This document shows positions 52,857 to 60,714 of a stretch of DNA of 64,000 nucleotides, piece by piece. Position 1 is the first letter of the stretch. The number at the start of each line of letters is the position of its first letter. A program made the position numbers and the translations under genes. This stretch comes from CAYSFW01 sp050329935 (GTDB lineage Bacteria; Pseudomonadota; Gammaproteobacteria; UWMA-0217). The stretch lies in contig JBHJOI010000105.1 in the NCBI GenBank assembly GCA_050329935.1, forward strand, positions 9,882 to 73,881, read 5' to 3'. The notes under the pieces were generated by a model. That model had not been told where the DNA came from, did no database searches, and saw only the letters and a program-made list of their open reading frames with translations.

Positions 52857-53720
52857 TCAATCGCGAACGCCAGCGGGCGATACGAGTTCAATCTCGTACA
52901 ACTCGGGCCAACACTTTCCGGTGACGACCAAACGTTGTGTCGATTCGCGCCAGGCGACGCCGTTCAGGACACAACGGTCATGCACCGTCAATGGCAGCGG
53001 ATTAAGTCCGGTGAGATCGATCCAGCCGAGCACTTCGCCATTCATGGGATCGATCCGCGCAATCAGGTCGGTACGCCAGATATTCGCGAGTATTTCGCCT
53101 CCGACGAACTCCAGTTCATTGAGCGATCCGATCGGCAACCCCGCGTCGGTGACGACAAGTTGGCGCACCGGCTTGACCGTTTCCCGATCGAGGAAACGCA
53201 GAATCGGGCTGCCGTCACTCAGCACCAGCTGTTCCCCGTAGTTCGTCAGCCCCCAGCCAATCACCGGAAACTCGAGTGTGCGCAGTGGTTTCAGGTCGTC
53301 GGCCCGATACAGATAACCTTGGTTCGATGTGAAGGTGGTCTGGTAGACAAAATCCCCAAACAGGGTGATGCCCTCGCCAAACACCCGCCCATCGAGCCGA
53401 TGTCGGCTGAGCAAGCGCCCACTTTCGAGTTCCGTGCGCGTCACGCGCGACTCGTTGAGCAAGCCCGTGCTTTCGTAAAGTATGTCATCGCGCAATACGA
53501 GCCCCTGCGTGAACGCAGTGAGGTCATGCGGAAATCGCGCCGTCACGCGGTAACTCGCGACGGGCTTTGCCGTGCGCGCGAGCACCTCGGACTGATCCAC
53601 CAAAGGCGGCAGATCGGCGTTCGGATTGGCGTAAACAAAGACTGAGAATGCCGCCAGCAACAGCCATGAGAGGCGTGATGAACGCCCCGCCCACATCCGC
53701 GAACCGGACCTAAGCTTCAT
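52857..53720 (-). CDS. Glutaminyl-peptide cyclotransferase (glutamine cyclotransferase)
   Basis: The 287-residue protein has a signal anchor (about 14-31) and a five-bladed beta-propeller typical of plant-type glutamine cyclotransferases, with FPHDLTAFTQGLVLRDDILY, YESTGLLNESRVTRTELESG, FGEGITLFGDFVYQTTF and the C-terminal NGVAWRESTQRLVVTGKCWP. It converts N-terminal glutamine of exported proteins to pyroglutamate. Location is periplasmic. Confidence 0.88.
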   Translation of the reverse strand: MKLRSGSRMWAGRSSRLSWLLLAAFSVFVYANPNADLPPLVDQSEVLARTAKPVASYRVTARFPHDLTAFTQGLVLRDDILYESTGLLNESRVTRTELESGRLLSRHRLDGRVFGEGITLFGDFVYQTTFTSNQGYLYRADDLKPLRTLEFPVIGWGLTNYGEQLVLSDGSPILRFLDRETVKPVRQLVVTDAGLPIGSLNELEFVGGEILANIWRTDLIARIDPMNGEVLGWIDLTGLNPLPLTVHDRCVLNGVAWRESTQRLVVTGKCWPELYEIELVSPAGVRD

Positions 53721-53847
53721 GGCAAGGACGCCACCACGGAGTGTGACGACCGCGCCCGCCTACCCTGCCGGCAATAGCGCCCGGGCATCGGGCATTTAAC
53801 GTCAAGCCACCCGCGCATCGCTGGCGCCATCGGGCGCGCCGTGGCGT

Positions 53848-54414
53848 TCACGCCTTTGGCAAGGTGACGCCCTGCTGTCCCATGTACTTGCCGCCGCGAT
53901 CCTTGTAGGACGTTTCGCAAACCTCGTCGGATTCCAGAAACAACATCTGCGCCACGCCTTCGTTGGCGTAGATCTTGGCCGGCAGTGGCGTGGTATTGGA
54001 AAACTCCAGCGTCACATGGCCTTCCCATTCCGGCTCCAGGGGTGTCACGTTGACGATGATGCCGCAGCGCGCGTAGGTCGATTTACCAAGGCAAATGGTC
54101 AACACGTTGCGCGGAATGCGAAAGAACTCCACGGTGCGCGCCAACGCAAACGAATTGGGCGGAATGATGCAGACCTCGCCCTTGAAATCCACGAAACTGG
54201 TCGAGGAAAAGTTCTTCGGATCCACGACCGCCGAGTTGATATTGGTGAAGATCTTGAATTCATCGGCGCAGCGCACGTCATAGCCGTAGCTCGACGTTCC
54301 ATAGGATACGATCGCACCGCCATCGCGTTGCCGCACCTGCCCCGCCTCGAACGGCTCGATCATGCGGTGCTCGAGCGCCATGCGGCGGATCCACTTATCG
54401 GACTTGATGCTCAT
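53848..54414 (-). CDS. dcd: dCTP deaminase
   Basis: The 188-residue enzyme deaminates dCTP to dUTP for thymidylate synthesis. SYGTSSYGYDVRCADEFKIF, the PPNSFALARTVEFFRIPRNV block with its conserved Ser/Arg downstream (GKSTYARCGI) and VTPLEPEWEGHVTLEFSNT are all present. Length is exactly as in E. coli-type homotrimeric Dcd. Confidence 0.95.
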   Translation of the reverse strand: MSIKSDKWIRRMALEHRMIEPFEAGQVRQRDGGAIVSYGTSSYGYDVRCADEFKIFTNINSAVVDPKNFSSTSFVDFKGEVCIIPPNSFALARTVEFFRIPRNVLTICLGKSTYARCGIIVNVTPLEPEWEGHVTLEFSNTTPLPAKIYANEGVAQMLFLESDEVCETSYKDRGGKYMGQQGVTLPKA

Positions 54415-54493
54415 CGCGAATGGGGTAGGGTTGACGACCGGGACGGTCGATTATCCACGCAACGGCCCAAGCCGCAAGCTTCGCGTTCAACCT

Positions 54494-54568
54494 TCAGAGC
54501 ATCAGCAACCAAAGCCCGCCCATGAACAGCCACGCGTAAACGGCACCCCGGAAATAGGGCAGGATCAT
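54494..54568 (-). CDS. Putative 24-aa single-span membrane peptide
   Basis: The frame starts MILPYFRGAVYAWLFMGGLW and ends with LLML. It is one hydrophobic helix with a single Arg near the N-terminus, giving a likely N-in orientation. A near-consensus AGGAGGAAA lies at 54573-54581, with seven bases to the ATG, unusually strong for this window. It sits alone in the gap between dcd and oppF. Such sequences resemble small membrane proteins that bind and modulate larger complexes. No homologue is recognised; a chance ORF behind a purine stretch is the alternative. Confidence 0.45.
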   Translation of the reverse strand: MILPYFRGAVYAWLFMGGLWLLML

Positions 54569-54851
54569 CGCTTTTCCTCCTGATGCGACCGGTCGGACCT
54601 GATCGCGATTGTTATTTGAGCGCCGCGAAACGAAGGCGCCCGCGGTTCGACCGCAGGTCACCCGACCTACCCAAGTCACGGCCGGCCAGCGGTACCACAG
54701 GGTTCCGCTCACGGCGCGACGCGTCAATCAAGCTGAGTGGTAGGTTTCGAAGCGCTCATTTTGAATTCTGGCACGGGCAAGGTACGCCCGGCGCCACGTC
54801 CACCGCAATGCCTTTAAGCCCCCGTAGCCGTGAATAGCCGATGGACCGTGT
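54569..54851. other. Intergenic between oppF and the 24-aa peptide gene
   Basis: This gap holds the expected promoter of the small peptide gene. No terminator for oppF or other element was recognised. Confidence 0.35.
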
Positions 54852-55658
54852 TCAATAGTGACGCGGCGTACCCGCGTCCTCCGGTAAACGCGGAATCGAC
54901 GCCAGCAGGCGCTGGGTATACGGGTGGGTCGGCGCCGTGAACAGTTGGGCGACCGGCGCGGTTTCGACCACTTCGCCCGCATGCAGCACCAGCACACGTT
55001 GGCACAAATGGCGCACGACGTTGAGGTCATGCGAGATGAAAAGTATCGCCAAGCCGTGTCGCGCACGCAGTTCGAGCAATAGATTGATGATCTGGGCCTG
55101 AACCGAGACATCGAGCGCACTGACGGGCTCATCGCATATCACCAACCGCGGCTCGCAAACGAGCGCACGCGCAATGCCAATGCGTTGACACTGCCCGCCC
55201 GAAAACTCGTGCGGGTAACGAGTCGCCTGCGCCGCGGCCAGACCAACCTGCTCCAGCATCGCCGCGACCCGCGCCGCGCGCTCGGCCCGCGAGAGATCCG
55301 GGCGCAGATGGCGCAGCGGTTCCGCGATGCTGGCGCCGACCGTGAGTCGCGGATCGAGCGCGTCGAGCGGATCCTGAAACACACATTGCACCTGGCGACG
55401 GAACGCCAGCCGCTCGGCCGATCGCCACCCGCGCGTATCCTGCCCTTGCCAGTGCAGGGTGCCCGCACTGAGCGGAATCAGCCCGAGCATCGCCCGCGCG
55501 AGCGTCGACTTGCCCGAGCCTGATTCACCCACGACACCCAATGTCTCGCCACCCGCGAGCGTCAACGAGACCTCGCGCAATGCCCGCAGGGTGCCGCCCC
55601 GTTCGAGCGCGTACTCGACCGATCCCCGGCGCACCTCGAGCAACGCTGAGCTTGTCAC
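54852..55658 (-). CDS. oppF: Oligopeptide/dipeptide ABC transporter ATPase, OppF-like
   Basis: The 268-residue ATPase begins with a GTG that overlaps the oppD stop (GTGA), reading VTSSALLEVRRGSVEY. A much longer open frame upstream is out-of-frame oppD and is rejected. It has Walker A GESGSGKSTLARA, the signature SGGQCQRIGIARALV and Walker B LVICDEPVSALD, with the C-terminal oligopeptide-transporter extension (TAPTHPYTQRLLASIP). It is the second ATPase of the oppBCDF importer. Confidence 0.92.
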   Translation of the reverse strand: MTSSALLEVRRGSVEYALERGGTLRALREVSLTLAGGETLGVVGESGSGKSTLARAMLGLIPLSAGTLHWQGQDTRGWRSAERLAFRRQVQCVFQDPLDALDPRLTVGASIAEPLRHLRPDLSRAERAARVAAMLEQVGLAAAQATRYPHEFSGGQCQRIGIARALVCEPRLVICDEPVSALDVSVQAQIINLLLELRARHGLAILFISHDLNVVRHLCQRVLVLHAGEVVETAPVAQLFTAPTHPYTQRLLASIPRLPEDAGTPRHY

Positions 55659-56629
55659 GCCGGCGGATGCCAATGGCAGGCCACCGCATGTTCCGGCGCC
55701 CGCGCGCCGAGGGGCGGATCGCGCTCGGCGCAAACCGCGCTCGCCACCGCGCAGCGAGGACGGAAGGCGCAACCCGCGGGTAACTCGCCCGCATTCGGTG
55801 GCTGACCGGGAATGCTCGGCAAGCGCCCGTCGACTGGCCGCGCGACCGCCGGACTCGCCGCCAACAACCCCCGCGTATACGGATGATGCGGCGCGCGCAG
55901 CAATGTGGCGGTCGGACCCTGTTCGACCACGCGCCCCGCATACAGCACCACCAGGCGTTCGCAAACCCCGGCGACCAGCCCGAGATCGTGCGAGATCAGC
56001 ACCAGCGCGGCACCGCGCGAGCGCCGGAGTTGTTGCAGCAAGGCCATGATCTCGGCCTGGACCGTGACATCCAGCGCGGTGGTCGGCTCGTCGGCGATCA
56101 GCAGCGCGGGGTCGCACAGCAGCGCCATCGCGATCATCACGCGCTGACGCTGGCCCCCCGAAAGCTGATGCGGATACTGCCGCAGGCGCCGCGCCGGCTC
56201 CGGAATCCGCACCGCCGCGAGCATCGCGGTTGCCTGCCGTCCGGCCTCGCGCGCGCCCAAGCCGCGATGCACCTGCAACACCTCGGTGAGTTGTCGGCCA
56301 ATACTGAGGTAGGGATTCAATGCGCTCATCGGGTCCTGGAAAATCATCCCGATTCGGTCCCCGCGCAGGCGATTCAGCGTGCGCGTGTCGCAGTCGAGCA
56401 ACGACTGTCCATCGAAAAACACGCTGCCGCTCGCCCGCCCATTTGCGGGCAGCAACCCCAGCGCGGCTTGAAAAATCTGACTCTTGCCCGCGCCCGATTC
56501 GCCGACCAACGCGAGGCTTTCGCCCGCCCGCAGGACCAGATCCACCCCGCGCACCGCCGGCACCACGCCTTCGGGCGTCGTGAAGCTCACGCGCAGGTCG
56601 GCGATCGTCAGGAGCGGGTTCATGGCCAT
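55655..56629 (-). CDS. oppD: Oligopeptide/dipeptide ABC transporter ATPase, OppD-like
   Basis: The 324-residue ATPase has Walker A GESGAGKSQ, signature SGGQRQRVMIAMAL, Walker B LLIADEPTTALD and the Cys-containing C-terminal oligopeptide domain (ELPAGCAFRPRCAVASAVC), which in relatives binds an iron-sulfur cluster. It is coupled to oppF by overlap and lies 13 bp after oppC. Confidence 0.93.
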   Translation of the reverse strand: MAMNPLLTIADLRVSFTTPEGVVPAVRGVDLVLRAGESLALVGESGAGKSQIFQAALGLLPANGRASGSVFFDGQSLLDCDTRTLNRLRGDRIGMIFQDPMSALNPYLSIGRQLTEVLQVHRGLGAREAGRQATAMLAAVRIPEPARRLRQYPHQLSGGQRQRVMIAMALLCDPALLIADEPTTALDVTVQAEIMALLQQLRRSRGAALVLISHDLGLVAGVCERLVVLYAGRVVEQGPTATLLRAPHHPYTRGLLAASPAVARPVDGRLPSIPGQPPNAGELPAGCAFRPRCAVASAVCAERDPPLGARAPEHAVACHWHPPA

Positions 56630-56642
56630 GCAACCCTGCGCA

Positions 56643-57527
56643 TCAGCGCTCTCTCGGATCCAGCGCGTCGCGCAGCCCGTCGCCGAGAAAATTGAGCGCG
56701 AACAGCGTCACCGCGAGAAATCCGGCGGGAATCAGCAAGGCCCAGGGCGCCAGTTCCATATTCTCCGCGCCTTCCGCGATCAGCACGCCCCAGCTCGTCA
56801 TCGGCTCCTGCACCCCGAGACCCAGGAAACTCAAGAACGACTCCAGCAGGATCACTTGCGGCACCGTCAGCGTGGCATAGACAATCACCGGTCCCAGCGT
56901 GTTCGGGATGATGTGGCGACGGATGATCGCGAACGGCCCTGCCCCAGCGATCCGCGCCGCCTCGACGAACGCACGCTGCTTCAGCGAAAGCGTCTGCCCG
57001 CGCACGATTCGCGCCATTGTCAGCCATTCGACCGCGCCAATCGCGATGAAGATCAACCACAGGCTCCGACCAAACCACACCATCAGCAGGATCACGAAGA
57101 ACATGAACGGCAGCGCGTACAGCACGTCGACGAAGCGCATCATCACCGCGTCGGCGCGGCCGCCGAGGTAACCCGCCGTCGCCCCCCAAGTCACCCCGAT
57201 CACGAGACTGACCGCGGTCGCGAGCAAGCCCACCAATAGCGAGATCCGCCCACCCTCAAGCGTTCGCACGAACAGATCGCGACCCATCATATCCGTGCCG
57301 AACCAGTGCGACTCGCCCACGCCCGGCGCGGTTGCCATCTGTTCCCAATCGATTTCATCCAGCGCCCACGGACTCAACAGCGGACCCACCGCCACCGCGA
57401 ACGTCAAAACGGCAAGCAGCACGAGGCTCCAGCTTGCCGCGCGGTGACGCCGCAACCGCCCCCAGGCAATCCGCCAGGGTCCCAGCCGCGGATGTTGTAT
57501 CGCGGCCGCGGCAACCTCAACGGGCAT
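56643..57527 (-). CDS. oppC: Oligopeptide/dipeptide ABC transporter permease, OppC-like
   Basis: The 294-residue permease has six membrane segments and the EAA loop (EAARIAGAGPFAIIRRHIIP). The periplasmic GTDMMGRDLFVRTLEGGRIS block after the first helix is typical of OppC/DppC. The ATG at 57527 overlaps the end of oppB; an in-frame TTG at 57545 is less likely. Confidence 0.92.
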   Translation of the reverse strand: MPVEVAAAAIQHPRLGPWRIAWGRLRRHRAASWSLVLLAVLTFAVAVGPLLSPWALDEIDWEQMATAPGVGESHWFGTDMMGRDLFVRTLEGGRISLLVGLLATAVSLVIGVTWGATAGYLGGRADAVMMRFVDVLYALPFMFFVILLMVWFGRSLWLIFIAIGAVEWLTMARIVRGQTLSLKQRAFVEAARIAGAGPFAIIRRHIIPNTLGPVIVYATLTVPQVILLESFLSFLGLGVQEPMTSWGVLIAEGAENMELAPWALLIPAGFLAVTLFALNFLGDGLRDALDPRER

Positions 57528-58443
57528 GACGAACCCTCGGGTCAAGCCACGCGTACAACAAATCCACCAGCAGATTCAGCACCACGATCAGCACGCCATA
57601 AAACACCACCACGCCCATCACCAACGTGTAATCACGATTCAGCGCCCCTTGCACGAAATAACGGCCGATGCCCGGAATGCCGAAAATCTGCTCGACCACG
57701 ACCGAACCGGTGACGATCGCCGCGATGGCCGGTCCCAGATAGGACACCACCGGCAACAGCGCGGCCCGCGACGCGTGGCGCCGGACGATCAATTCGGTCG
57801 GCAAACCCTTTGCCCGCGCGGTGCGGATATAAGGCGCGTTGAGCGTTTCGATCAGACTCGCGCGAGTCAGGCGTGCCACGTACGCGATCTGCGGCAGCGC
57901 CAGCGCGATCACCGGCAAGACCCGATAACGCAGCGTTCCGTCGCCCCAACCGGCCACCGGCAACCAGGCCAGGTAGACCCCGAACACCAGACTCAGCACC
58001 GGCGCGACGACGAAATTGGGCACCGCGATCCCGGTCATCGCGACCGCCATCACCACGTGATCAACCCAGCCATTGCGCCGCAGCCCGGCGGTCACGCCAA
58101 GCGCCACGCCGACCACGATCGCCAGCACCATCGCCGCCGCGCCGAGTTGCAGCGAGACCGGAAACCCGCTCCAGATCAGGTCGCTCACGCTGTGATCGAG
58201 ATACTTGAACGACGGACCGAAATCGCCGCGCAGCAGATCGAACAAATACCGCGCGAACTGCATCGGCAACGGCTCATCGAGGTGAAACGCGCGGTCGAGG
58301 TTCGCCGCGATTTCGGGCGGCACCGGCCGCTCGCGATCAAACGGGCCGCCCGGCGCCAGGCGAATCAGAAAGAACGCAATCGCGACGATCGCCAGCAAGG
58401 TCGGGATCGTCGTCAACAGGCGCTGGATCAAATAACGGGGCAT
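57517..58443 (-). CDS. oppB: Oligopeptide/dipeptide ABC transporter permease, OppB-like
   Basis: The 308-residue permease has six membrane segments and the OppB/DppB start MPRYLIQRLLTTIPTLLAIV, with the EAA-type loop TARAKGLPTELIVRRHASRA. It heads the four-gene unit. No oppA-type binding-protein gene is found either side, so substrate specificity is unknown. Confidence 0.92.
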   Translation of the reverse strand: MPRYLIQRLLTTIPTLLAIVAIAFFLIRLAPGGPFDRERPVPPEIAANLDRAFHLDEPLPMQFARYLFDLLRGDFGPSFKYLDHSVSDLIWSGFPVSLQLGAAAMVLAIVVGVALGVTAGLRRNGWVDHVVMAVAMTGIAVPNFVVAPVLSLVFGVYLAWLPVAGWGDGTLRYRVLPVIALALPQIAYVARLTRASLIETLNAPYIRTARAKGLPTELIVRRHASRAALLPVVSYLGPAIAAIVTGSVVVEQIFGIPGIGRYFVQGALNRDYTLVMGVVVFYGVLIVVLNLLVDLLYAWLDPRVRHAR

Positions 58444-58547
58444 GGCTCGGGTCCGGTTTCCGCGTCAGGCGCGACTACGATACCAGAGCCCAAGCACGCG
58501 CGGCACCGCGAGCGGGTCCGCACGACCGGGCACGCGCACAGGTGCGT

Positions 58548-60407
58548 TCAGGCCCCGTCCGGCGCGGGTCCCGCCTGTGCCAACGGCAATGCCAGCGCCG
58601 CGCCTTCCGTGCCCGAGACATGGACCGTCAATTGATTGAACGGAATGACCCAGCCGTGAAGGTTGCTCGCCTCGACCGCGCAGCGCTGCAGAAACCGCCG
58701 AATCGACCAGTAATGTTCGGCCGCCGCGCCGTCGAACACGCCGATAATGAGGATATTGAGCGACGAACTGGCCGCCTCGTTGAACTCCACGATCAACTCC
58801 TTCAATTCGCCTTGAAAGACCTGATCGGCAAGTCGCGATTCAATGTGTGCGCGCAATCGGCTTAAAACGGTGGTCAGAATGTCCGCCTGGAGACCGTAAT
58901 CGAGCCCGAACGTGATCGGCACCGCAAAGCCCTCGATCGACAAATTGCGCGGATTCTGGGCCAGATAATCCGCCACCGCCCAGGTCTTGGTCGAACCCAC
59001 AACCTTGAGTTGGACCATATCCGGCGTCTGCAATTGAACCCGCCCGAACACATCGCCGTCGAGCATCACGAAGTCGCCCTCGCGGGTCGGAAACCACGGC
59101 TCCTCCTTCACGAACTGACGCGACTGCAACGCCGCCATTTCCTTGATCGGCACCCGGATCGTGCCACCGCGCAGCAGCGGGTTGTGCAGTGTCGAAAACA
59201 CGTTCAACGACTTGATCCGCCAGGGGATGCCGTTATAGATCACGCGCTCCCCCTCGCGCACGCCCCCCATGTTGAGCAGAATCCGCATCTCCTCGACATA
59301 GCGTGGCAGCGAATTACGCAGCGCGAGCACGAACCCGAACAAAAACAGAATCAGCAAGCCCAGGATCAACCAATCGCCGCGAATCGAGAGCACCATCATC
59401 GCCGCCAGCAACGAGAGCACCAGCGACAACAACCGCAACAGCATCGAACCGGCGCGCGCGAAACGTCCGCGATGCGGTGCCGCGCGCCGGCTCTGAAAAC
59501 GATTGTACAAAGCAGCAATGCCAACGAACGCGAGATACGTCGCGGCAAACGCGGTCAGCGCGAGCGCGATGTTCAATCCGCGACCGGCGAAAAACTCCCG
59601 CAGCGCCTCGGCGAAACCGCCCCCGACCTCATCCTCCGGCGCCAACAGGCGCTGCAACTGCGCCTCCGCCCGCTGCAGCGAACCTTGCGCATCGGCACTA
59701 TGACTCTGCCAGCTCTTCAACACGCCCTTCAACGCGTCCTTGACCTCGGGTTTCTCGGCCGCCTCGATCGCGTTCGTGATCCGCGCGATCACCCGGTCCG
59801 CCCGCTCCGAACGGTCCGACAGCGACTCGCGCTCGCTGCGCAACCGCTCAATCGTCCGTGGCCGCTCGGTCATCCGCTTCAGCTCTTCCAGCAGCGGTCG
59901 GACCACGTCCTCGAGTTCAGCCTTCCAATCGAAAGGCTTGGCCTGCGCCGCTTCGTCCAGCGCCCCGACGGTCACGCCGCCGGTCGCCAACTCCTCGAAC
60001 GCGATCCTGAGATCGTTCTCGCGGCGACCGACCCGCCGCAGATCCTCTTCCAACGCGGTGACATCGGCGCCAACGCCGGCCGACTTGATCCGCCGCGCGA
60101 GCTCGGCGCGTTCCGCCTCGGCGACCTTGATCGACGCCAGAATCGCCGCGAGGCGCTCCTGCGGCGACGGTTGTGCCGGCACCATCGCCGGCCCAGGCTC
60201 GGGCACACCCGCCTCGACCCCTGCCGTGACCGGCGGCGCCTCCGCCAACGCCACCAGCGGCCAGACCAGCCAAAACACCAAGACCCACGGCGCGAATAAC
60301 GCGCGACGATTACTGCCTGATCCCAACAAAACCAACCTCAATGAATCGATCCAATCCGCGCTGCGAACGGCCGTCGCCGCGCAGTGGCCATCGTCCCCCA
60401 TGCGCAT
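58548..60407 (-). CDS. MscS-family mechanosensitive channel with long periplasmic domain
   Basis: The 619-residue protein has a signal-like helix (about 35-55), a long charged coiled-coil periplasmic region (about 75-260), several membrane helices (about 280-390) and a C-terminal MscS-like beta/alpha domain (about 400-600). The Gly/Ala-patterned pore helix of E. coli MscS is not obvious, so gating behaviour cannot be inferred. It lies 104 bp before oppB on the same strand. The start is uncertain (60407 or the ATG two codons later). Confidence 0.75.
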   Translation of the reverse strand: MRMGDDGHCAATAVRSADWIDSLRLVLLGSGSNRRALFAPWVLVFWLVWPLVALAEAPPVTAGVEAGVPEPGPAMVPAQPSPQERLAAILASIKVAEAERAELARRIKSAGVGADVTALEEDLRRVGRRENDLRIAFEELATGGVTVGALDEAAQAKPFDWKAELEDVVRPLLEELKRMTERPRTIERLRSERESLSDRSERADRVIARITNAIEAAEKPEVKDALKGVLKSWQSHSADAQGSLQRAEAQLQRLLAPEDEVGGGFAEALREFFAGRGLNIALALTAFAATYLAFVGIAALYNRFQSRRAAPHRGRFARAGSMLLRLLSLVLSLLAAMMVLSIRGDWLILGLLILFLFGFVLALRNSLPRYVEEMRILLNMGGVREGERVIYNGIPWRIKSLNVFSTLHNPLLRGGTIRVPIKEMAALQSRQFVKEEPWFPTREGDFVMLDGDVFGRVQLQTPDMVQLKVVGSTKTWAVADYLAQNPRNLSIEGFAVPITFGLDYGLQADILTTVLSRLRAHIESRLADQVFQGELKELIVEFNEAASSSLNILIIGVFDGAAAEHYWSIRRFLQRCAVEASNLHGWVIPFNQLTVHVSGTEGAALALPLAQAGPAPDGA

Positions 60408-60714
60408 TGGGATCGCAATTTACCGCGCAGCGAAGCGACGAAGCGACCGAGTATCCGACCGAAAGGAATTCCCACACCCAATGACGGCGCTCGCGCCCCG
60501 CGGCACCAGCTACCAGGCCGGCACGACAACCGCGAGTGTGACGCCGAAACGTTTGGCGCGACGCAAATGGCTTGATGACCCCGACGAAATCCGCCGCCGA
60601 GAAGCCATAGAACGCGCGTAAAACCCATTCGAGTTTGAGAACTACCGTCAGGGGCACGCACACCTGGAGGATTGGGCGCACGCTATTCGAGCGCCCGTGA
60701 CTCTGTCGCCTCCG
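60408..60714. other. Intergenic between hsdR and mscS-like gene
   Basis: No gene is supported. Short frames on both strands have no family resemblance, and the long plus-strand frame that enters here is the antisense of the channel gene. It marks the border between core genes and the restriction locus. Confidence 0.4.

Noticed and set aside
55659..56633. Long minus-strand frame continuous with oppF
   Set aside because: Upstream of the GTG at 55658 it is the out-of-frame shadow of oppD: Arg/Gly-rich with no family sequence.
57526..58635. 369-codon plus-strand frame opposite oppB
   Set aside because: His/Gln/Arg-rich antisense of a permease gene without any recognisable domain.
59010..60621. 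Long plus-strand frames of 293-429 codons opposite the MscS-like gene
   Set aside because: Composition is Arg/Gln/His-rich antisense of a GC-rich gene; no motif, no ribosome binding site.
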